DNA of 64,000 bases from the NCBI GenBank assembly GCA_002310195.1, contig DBYS01000012.1, positions 143,156 to 207,155 on the forward strand, written 5' to 3'. This document shows, piece by piece, positions 59,841 through 64,000 of the stretch. Source of the stretch: Bacteroidales bacterium UBA1180. GTDB lineage: Bacteria; Bacteroidota; Bacteroidia; Bacteroidales; Paludibacteraceae. The stretch's first letter is position 1, and the number at the start of each line of letters is the position of its first letter. The position numbers were made by a program, and so were the translations under genes. The notes beneath the pieces are model-generated. The model was not told where the DNA came from and did no database searches. It saw nothing but the letters and a program-made list of their open reading frames with translations.

Positions 59841-61076
59841 ATGGATTTCTTATCCGAAATATGGCAAACCATCACTAAGAACCGTTCGCGCTCGCTGCTG
59901 ACGGCGTTCGGCGTGTTCTGGGGTATGCTGATGCTCGTGGTGCTTATCGGGCTCGGTAATGCCCTGACAGGAGGCATATATTCCCAGGTCGAAGGCTTTG
60001 CCATGAACTCCTGTACGATGGGTGCCGCGCAGACCGGCAAACCATACAAGGGTTTCCAGCGCGGGCGTCAGTGGGAGATCCTGCTCAGCGATCTGGATAT
60101 TATCCGCGAGCGGGTGGATGGTATCGAAGGCCTGTCACCTATGGTGTTCACCGGCAACAAGACGATCTCGCTCGGCGAGAACCACGGTGACTTCCAGCTC
60201 GTAGGTGTTACGGCCGATTACCCGAAAGTGATGCTCTCGCCGCTTCTGTTCGGACGGTTCATCAACGAGATCGATATGCGTGACAAACGCAAGGTCTGCG
60301 TTATTGGCATCGATGTTTATCGTAAGCTTTTTCCGCTTGGCGGCAATCCTATAGGGCAGCGAATCTTCTGCGGCAGTATCCAGTTCACCATCGTTGGCGT
60401 ACGCAAGCAGAACGAGAACAACGTATATATCGGCGGCAACCCCGATGAGATGGTTCAGGCGCCTGTCACAACCATCCAGAAGGCGTATAACTTCGGCGAA
60501 ACGGTGCATATCCTCATGGCTGTAGCCAAATCCGGTTATCCTGTCTCGCAGATCGAGAAGGGTATCAAGGACGAACTCCGTCGCTTGCATAATATCGCTC
60601 CCGATGACGACAAAGCGCTCTGGGGCTTCAATGCCGAGGAGGAGATGAAGATGCTTACCTACCTCGGAATGGGACTTAACGCGCTTATCTGGCTCATCGG
60701 TCTCGGCACGCTCATCTCCGGTGCAGTGGGCGTAAGTAACATCATGCTTGTCACTGTTCGCGAACGAACTAAGGAGATTGGTATACGCCGTGCTATAGGC
60801 GCTTCGCCGTGGGTAATCGTTCGGCAGATCATTGCCGAGAGTACGGTGCTCACCAGTCTCGCCGGACTGGCAGGTATCATGGCCGGCGTAGGCGCTGTGC
60901 TGCTTACGGCACGGGTGCTGGAGCATGCCGATACGTTCCTCAAGGCGCCAAATGTCAGCTTCGGCGTGGCCGTCAGCTGCTTAATCATCATTATCATCAT
61001 CGGCATCCTCGCTGGCCTGCTGCCTGCCATACGTGCGCTGAAGGTCAAGCCCGTCGAAGCACTCAGTGAAGAGTAA
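59841..61076 (+). CDS. MacB-type ABC transporter permease 2
   Basis: 411 residues from the ATG at 59841 (MDFLSEIWQTITKNRSRSLL), one base after the stop of permease 1; the frame is open upstream inside that gene. Same topology: N-terminal membrane helix (TAFGVFWGMLMLVVLIGLGN), periplasmic domain, three C-terminal helices and the end KPVEALSEE. The SNIMLVTVRERTKEIGIRRA loop, shared with permease 1, is the coupling-helix region contacting the ATPase. Confidence 0.92.
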   Translation: MDFLSEIWQTITKNRSRSLLTAFGVFWGMLMLVVLIGLGNALTGGIYSQVEGFAMNSCTMGAAQTGKPYKGFQRGRQWEILLSDLDIIRERVDGIEGLSPMVFTGNKTISLGENHGDFQLVGVTADYPKVMLSPLLFGRFINEIDMRDKRKVCVIGIDVYRKLFPLGGNPIGQRIFCGSIQFTIVGVRKQNENNVYIGGNPDEMVQAPVTTIQKAYNFGETVHILMAVAKSGYPVSQIEKGIKDELRRLHNIAPDDDKALWGFNAEEEMKMLTYLGMGLNALIWLIGLGTLISGAVGVSNIMLVTVRERTKEIGIRRAIGASPWVIVRQIIAESTVLTSLAGLAGIMAGVGAVLLTARVLEHADTFLKAPNVSFGVAVSCLIIIIIIGILAGLLPAIRALKVKPVEALSEE

Positions 61077-61105
61077 AATTTTTGAATTTTTGAATCTTTG
61101 AATAT

Positions 61106-62227
61106 ATGAAAAAGTTTTTTCGTTGGACTTTCATCATCCTCCTTATTGCGGGAGTAATCGGAACATTCGTCGTTCTCTGGCAACGCCAGCAACCCAAACC
61201 CGTGCAGTACGAAGTGCTGAAGGTGGAGCGGGGTAATCTGGAGAAGCGCACCATCGTTACCGGCAAGGTTGAGCCGCGTGACGAGGTGGCAGTCAAGGCG
61301 CAGATTCAGGGTATCATCGCCGAACTCTACAAGGAACCCGGCCAGCCTGTCACCAAGGGCGAAGCAATCGCTGTTATCCGCGTTGTGCCGGACATGCAGT
61401 CGCTCAGTAGTGCCGAGTCGCGCGTGCGTCTTGCCGAGGTGAACTTGCGCAACGTACACCATGTCTATCAGCGCGACTCGATCCTGTTTGTCCAGAAAGT
61501 CATCTCCCTCGAGGAGTACGACAAGTCCGAACTCCAATATGCTACTGCGCTCGAGGAACTGCAGACTGCCCGCGACAATCTCTCTATTGTCAAGGAGGGT
61601 GTCACCGCCGCTACGCGCCAGTCGGGTAACACCATCGTACGTTCCAGTATATCCGGCACAATCCTGGAGATCCCCGTCAAGGTCGGCAACTCTGTGCAAT
61701 CAGTCGGCGCGTTCAGCGAAGGTACAACCATCGCCACCGTGGCTGATATGACCGATATGCTCTTCGTCGGTAAGATGGACGAAACAGAGGTAGGCAAGCT
61801 CCGCGAGGGCATGCCGATGGATCTGATCATTGGTGCTCTCAACGATCAGCGATTCACTGCCAAACTTGAGTATATTGCCCCCAAGGGCACCGAGTCCAAC
61901 GGCGCAATGATGTTCGAAATCCGTGCTGCGGCGCGTATACCCGACAGCGTGCAGATCCGTGCCGGCTATAGTGCCAATGCCGAGATCGTTCTTGCTGCAC
62001 GTCATGATGTGCTCACCCTCGCTGAGGCTGCCGTACATATCACGGCTGACAGCACGTATGTCGAACTGGCGAACGACTCTGCCGCACAGTCCGTCACACC
62101 GCGACTCGTCACTACCGGTATGTCCGATGGCATTCGCATCGAGATCACATCCGGACTGGACGAGGGCGACCGCGTCCGTGGCAACGAGATCACACCCGAA
62201 CCCATGGCAAAGATGCCGGGCAAATAA
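61106..62227 (+). CDS. Periplasmic adaptor subunit (MacA/HlyD type)
   Basis: 373 residues. N-terminal membrane anchor (WTFIILLIAGVIGTFVVLW, 8-26). Then a biotinyl-lipoyl-like half-motif (KRTIVTGKVEPRDEVAVKAQ), an alpha-hairpin (about 100-160), the second lipoyl half (VRSSISGTILEIPVKVGNSV), a beta-barrel and a membrane-proximal domain. It links the inner-membrane ABC permeases with TolC. The 29-base gap before it is made of TTTGAA-type repeats. It stands between permease 2 and the TolC gene. Confidence 0.92.
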   Translation: MKKFFRWTFIILLIAGVIGTFVVLWQRQQPKPVQYEVLKVERGNLEKRTIVTGKVEPRDEVAVKAQIQGIIAELYKEPGQPVTKGEAIAVIRVVPDMQSLSSAESRVRLAEVNLRNVHHVYQRDSILFVQKVISLEEYDKSELQYATALEELQTARDNLSIVKEGVTAATRQSGNTIVRSSISGTILEIPVKVGNSVQSVGAFSEGTTIATVADMTDMLFVGKMDETEVGKLREGMPMDLIIGALNDQRFTAKLEYIAPKGTESNGAMMFEIRAAARIPDSVQIRAGYSANAEIVLAARHDVLTLAEAAVHITADSTYVELANDSAAQSVTPRLVTTGMSDGIRIEITSGLDEGDRVRGNEITPEPMAKMPGK

Positions 62228-62237
62228 TTAGTGTCTT

Positions 62238-63545
62238 ATGAAAAAATCATTAGCTGTCATATCCATCCTTCTGGTAGCAGTTGTTGCCAATGCTGAGGTC
62301 TATTCTTTGCAGCAGTGCATCGATACCGCTGTGGCCAACAATATCGCCCTCCTCAAGCAAAAAAACACCTACGAGTCCTCGTCGATCCAGTACAAGCAGT
62401 CACTCGCCAATCTCTCGCCGAACATATCCGCCGGTGCTTCGCAGATGTGGTCGTTCGGGCGCGCCACTGGCTCTGACAATGTCATATCCTCCAACAATGC
62501 TGCTACTACATCGTTCAACCTCTCTGCATCGTTGCTGCTCTTCGATGGATTGGCGATGAAGTTCGCCATCGATCAGACGCGCGCCTCGATGCTCTCATCT
62601 GAGGCTACCATCAATGCTGCAGAACTACAACTGCAACTCAATATCTCATCGATGTACTTGCAGGTTCTTCTCAACAAGCAACTCCTGCTTGCAGCACAGC
62701 AGCAGGTTGATGACACGCAGCGTACGCTCCATAAGGACTCCCTCCTCTTGCAGGCCAACCGCTTGGCGGAAGGGGAGGTCTATGCCGTTATCGCACAACT
62801 TGGCAACGAGCAGCTCCAGGCTATCCAGGCGCAGAACAATGTCCAACTTGCTCTGCTCAACCTCGCTCAGGCTATGAACATCGACCCGCTGGGGTTCGAT
62901 ATCTACGACATACCTCTCGAGCAACTCCAGGAAGGCACGGCACTCCCATCACGCGACGAGGTGCTTGACCTCGCCCTCTCCCAACGTCCGGAGATCCGCG
63001 CCCAGCAATACGCCATCGATGCACAGGAGGCTATGCTCAAGCAGCAGAAAGCTGCATACTCGCCCACGCTATCTGCCAATGCGGGCATGGGTACAAGTTA
63101 CTATAACATCCAGGGTGTTGACAACGCCGGCTTTGGCGAACAGCTTGGCAAGAACCTTCAGGCCACGGTCGGCCTCACGCTATCCATACCTATCTACAAC
63201 CGGATGCAGACGCCCTACGCTGTCAAGCAGCAGAAGATAGCACTCGACAACGCACGTCTCGCACTCGAGCAGCAGAAACAGGATATACGCAAGGAGGTAG
63301 AGCAGGCCTACTACAATGCTCTCAATGCCCTCACCGAGGCGCAAGCGGCTGAGCAGGCGCTCACCAATGCGCAGGTCGCTCTGGACTATTTGCAAAAGAA
63401 GTACGAAGCCGGACGGTCATCCGCCTACGAGTACACTACGGCTAAGACAACCTTCGCCAAAGCGCAGACTACGCTCCTGCAGGCGCAGTACAACTACCTC
63501 TTCCGAGTGCGTATACTCCACTATTATGCCGGCACAGCGCTCTAG
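62238..63545 (+). CDS. TolC family outer-membrane efflux protein
   Basis: 435 residues. Signal peptide MKKSLAVISILLVAVVANA. Two halves of long amphipathic helices with the TolC repeat signatures (LQQCIDTAVANNIALLKQKN near the start; REEVLDLALSQRPEI-like DEVLDLALSQRPEIRAQQYA near 240; the second helical pair EQAYYNALNALTEAQAAEQA near 360). Forms the outer-membrane exit duct of the MacAB-type exporter encoded just upstream. A GC-rich hairpin overlaps its stop codon. Confidence 0.93.
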   Translation: MKKSLAVISILLVAVVANAEVYSLQQCIDTAVANNIALLKQKNTYESSSIQYKQSLANLSPNISAGASQMWSFGRATGSDNVISSNNAATTSFNLSASLLLFDGLAMKFAIDQTRASMLSSEATINAAELQLQLNISSMYLQVLLNKQLLLAAQQQVDDTQRTLHKDSLLLQANRLAEGEVYAVIAQLGNEQLQAIQAQNNVQLALLNLAQAMNIDPLGFDIYDIPLEQLQEGTALPSRDEVLDLALSQRPEIRAQQYAIDAQEAMLKQQKAAYSPTLSANAGMGTSYYNIQGVDNAGFGEQLGKNLQATVGLTLSIPIYNRMQTPYAVKQQKIALDNARLALEQQKQDIRKEVEQAYYNALNALTEAQAAEQALTNAQVALDYLQKKYEAGRSSAYEYTTAKTTFAKAQTTLLQAQYNYLFRVRILHYYAGTAL

Positions 63546-63560
63546 TCTGTGCCGGTTTGT
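63529..63560 (+). terminator. Terminator-like hairpin at the end of the exporter operon
   Basis: The 9-bp stem CCGGCACAG (63529-63537) / CTGTGCCGG (63547-63555) is followed by TTTGT. It encloses the TAG stop at 63543-63545. Confidence 0.65.
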
Positions 63561-63621
63561 CACGTTCGCTTGACATAAATCGGGCAAAAAGTACAAAAAA
63601 TGCAGGTTTTTTACTAAAATA

Positions 63622-63653
63622 TTTGCACGTTTGAAAAATTTGTTGTACTTTTG
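63622..63653 (+). promoter_or_regulatory. rRNA operon promoter
   Basis: TTTG (63622-63625), 20 bp, TACTTTTG (63646-63653): exact consensus boxes and spacing, about 330 bases before the 16S gene. A second TTTG at 63630 is present but at the wrong spacing. Confidence 0.88.
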
Positions 63654-63983
63654 CATCCGCTTTTGAGAAACAAGCGTGTTTCCCTTTTCTCCCGAGAGGC
63701 TGTGAAGGTGTCGCAAGACATAACTGCAAAACCCGAGGGTATTAAAATTTGAATCATTTGATGGTTCTAATTTTTTTGCGCTCTTTGCGCGAGGGCACGC
63801 TTGCAAAAGCAACGTTCTTTGAGAGATTGTTCAATCAAATATGTAGTACAAGAATTGGGAACATCCGCAGTGAAGACCCCTTATATATAATAAGGAAGAG
63901 CAGCGGATGACAAAAGTCCCTTGTCAATTTGTACAACTACAATAGATCGTTTTGGGCATAGGACAGACTTATAGATTAATTTT
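63654..63983 (+). other. 16S rRNA leader region
   Basis: No protein gene in this stretch. It contains GTTCTTTGAGAGATTG near 63818, a segment of the kind found in Bacteroidetes rRNA leaders. It also has a two-tier stem: CATCCGC (63862-63868) with GCGGATG (63903-63909) and, inside it, CCTTAT (63879-63884) with ATAAGG (63890-63895). A small GACAA / TTGTC hairpin follows at 63909-63925. Likely roles are antitermination and RNase III processing of the pre-rRNA (inference). Confidence 0.7.
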
Positions 63984-64000
63984 ACAACGAAGAGTTTGAT
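63984..64000 (+). rRNA. rrs: 16S ribosomal RNA, first 17 bases (3' cut by window end)
   Basis: ACAACGAAGAGTTTGAT matches the universal 5' end of 16S rRNA (the 27F primer site begins AGAGTTTGAT), and the ACAACGAAGAG form is usual for Bacteroidetes. Aligning GAAGAGTTTGAT with E. coli positions 6-17 puts base 1 at 63984. Confidence 0.93.

Noticed and set aside
61077..61105. TTTGAA-type triple repeat between permease 2 and the adaptor gene as a possible promoter
   Set aside because: No TAnnTTTG box with a TTTG at 19-21 bp was found; it is more likely an AT-rich translation start region inside the operon.
1..64000. Search for insertion sequences, integrases, prophage and tRNA genes
   Set aside because: No transposase, integrase or phage protein pattern and no tRNA-like cloverleaf was recognised on reading; a tRNA scan could still find one missed by eye.

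Overview
The window comes from a member of the Bacteroidales, probably an uncultured gut or rumen lineage. It carries PorU and PorV of the type IX secretion system (T9SS), very large T9SS-type surface proteins, the Bacteroidetes set rpmB-rpmG-DUF4295, DUF4494, DUF3078 and DUF3256-like genes, and promoters of the Bacteroidetes type (TTTG, about 20 bp, TAnnTTTG). I found 14 such promoters, 12 of them with exactly 20 bp between the boxes when counted by hand. No IS element, CRISPR array or tRNA was seen. I do not assign a species.

Layout. 1-14.0 kb: two giant tandem surface-protein genes on the + strand. The first is a 5'-truncated gene of about 39 Cys-paired modules ending in a T9SS sorting domain. 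The second combines two PCMD-like regions with about 18 cadherin-like beta-sandwich repeats. 14.1-20.4 kb: a minus-strand operon yidC, MBL hydrolase, GT2 polyprenol-P-mannose synthase, M23 lipoprotein, DUF4494, trpS. 20.6-21.4 kb: rpmB-rpmG-DUF4295 (+). 21.7-24.6 kb: two secreted surface proteins (-). 24.8-26.9 kb: tex (+). 27.0-36.0 kb: rpsU, then a compact minus-strand run pdxJ, exbB, exbD, tonB, DJ-1, DUF3078, coiled-coil protein, zapA, rny, DUF349, ftsE behind one recognisable promoter. 36.2-39.9 kb: a BspA-type leucine-rich-repeat protein, an AT-rich orphan gene, a gene-poor stretch and a PIN-domain toxin-antitoxin pair. 39.9-43.2 kb: operon DUF177, rpmF, rluB-like pseudouridine synthase, CE2-type esterase (-). 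43.3-49.5 kb: a lipoprotein, an orphan gene with a repeat-containing leader, a secreted zinc-ribbon/OmpA chimera, two further envelope proteins, and der. 49.6-56.9 kb: FAH-like gene, porU, porV, ispF, DUF3256-like, aroK, sufE. 56.9-63.5 kb: a WYL regulator and a MacB-type tripartite exporter (ATPase, two permeases, adaptor, TolC). 63.6-64.0 kb: promoter, leader and the first 17 bases of a 16S rRNA gene.

How the genes fit together. The window links T9SS machinery (the sortase PorU and its shuttle PorV) to likely cargo made in the same region. ExbB-ExbD-TonB would energise outer-membrane transport. YidC, the M23 lipoprotein, ZapA and FtsE act on membrane and cell-wall assembly and division.

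Main discovery candidate: a roughly 95-nt structured RNA element present three times, at 42246-42341 (-), 43099-43194 (-) and 49590-49690 (+). All copies lie in the transcribed orientation of the next gene. Two begin exactly 12 nt after the -7 box of a promoter and form the 5' leaders of DUF177-rpmF and of FAH-porU. The third lies between rpmF and rluB. A long helix with one conserved bulged A is kept by compensatory base changes, and the 3' hairpin is kept although its sequence differs completely. I do not recognise it as a named RNA class.
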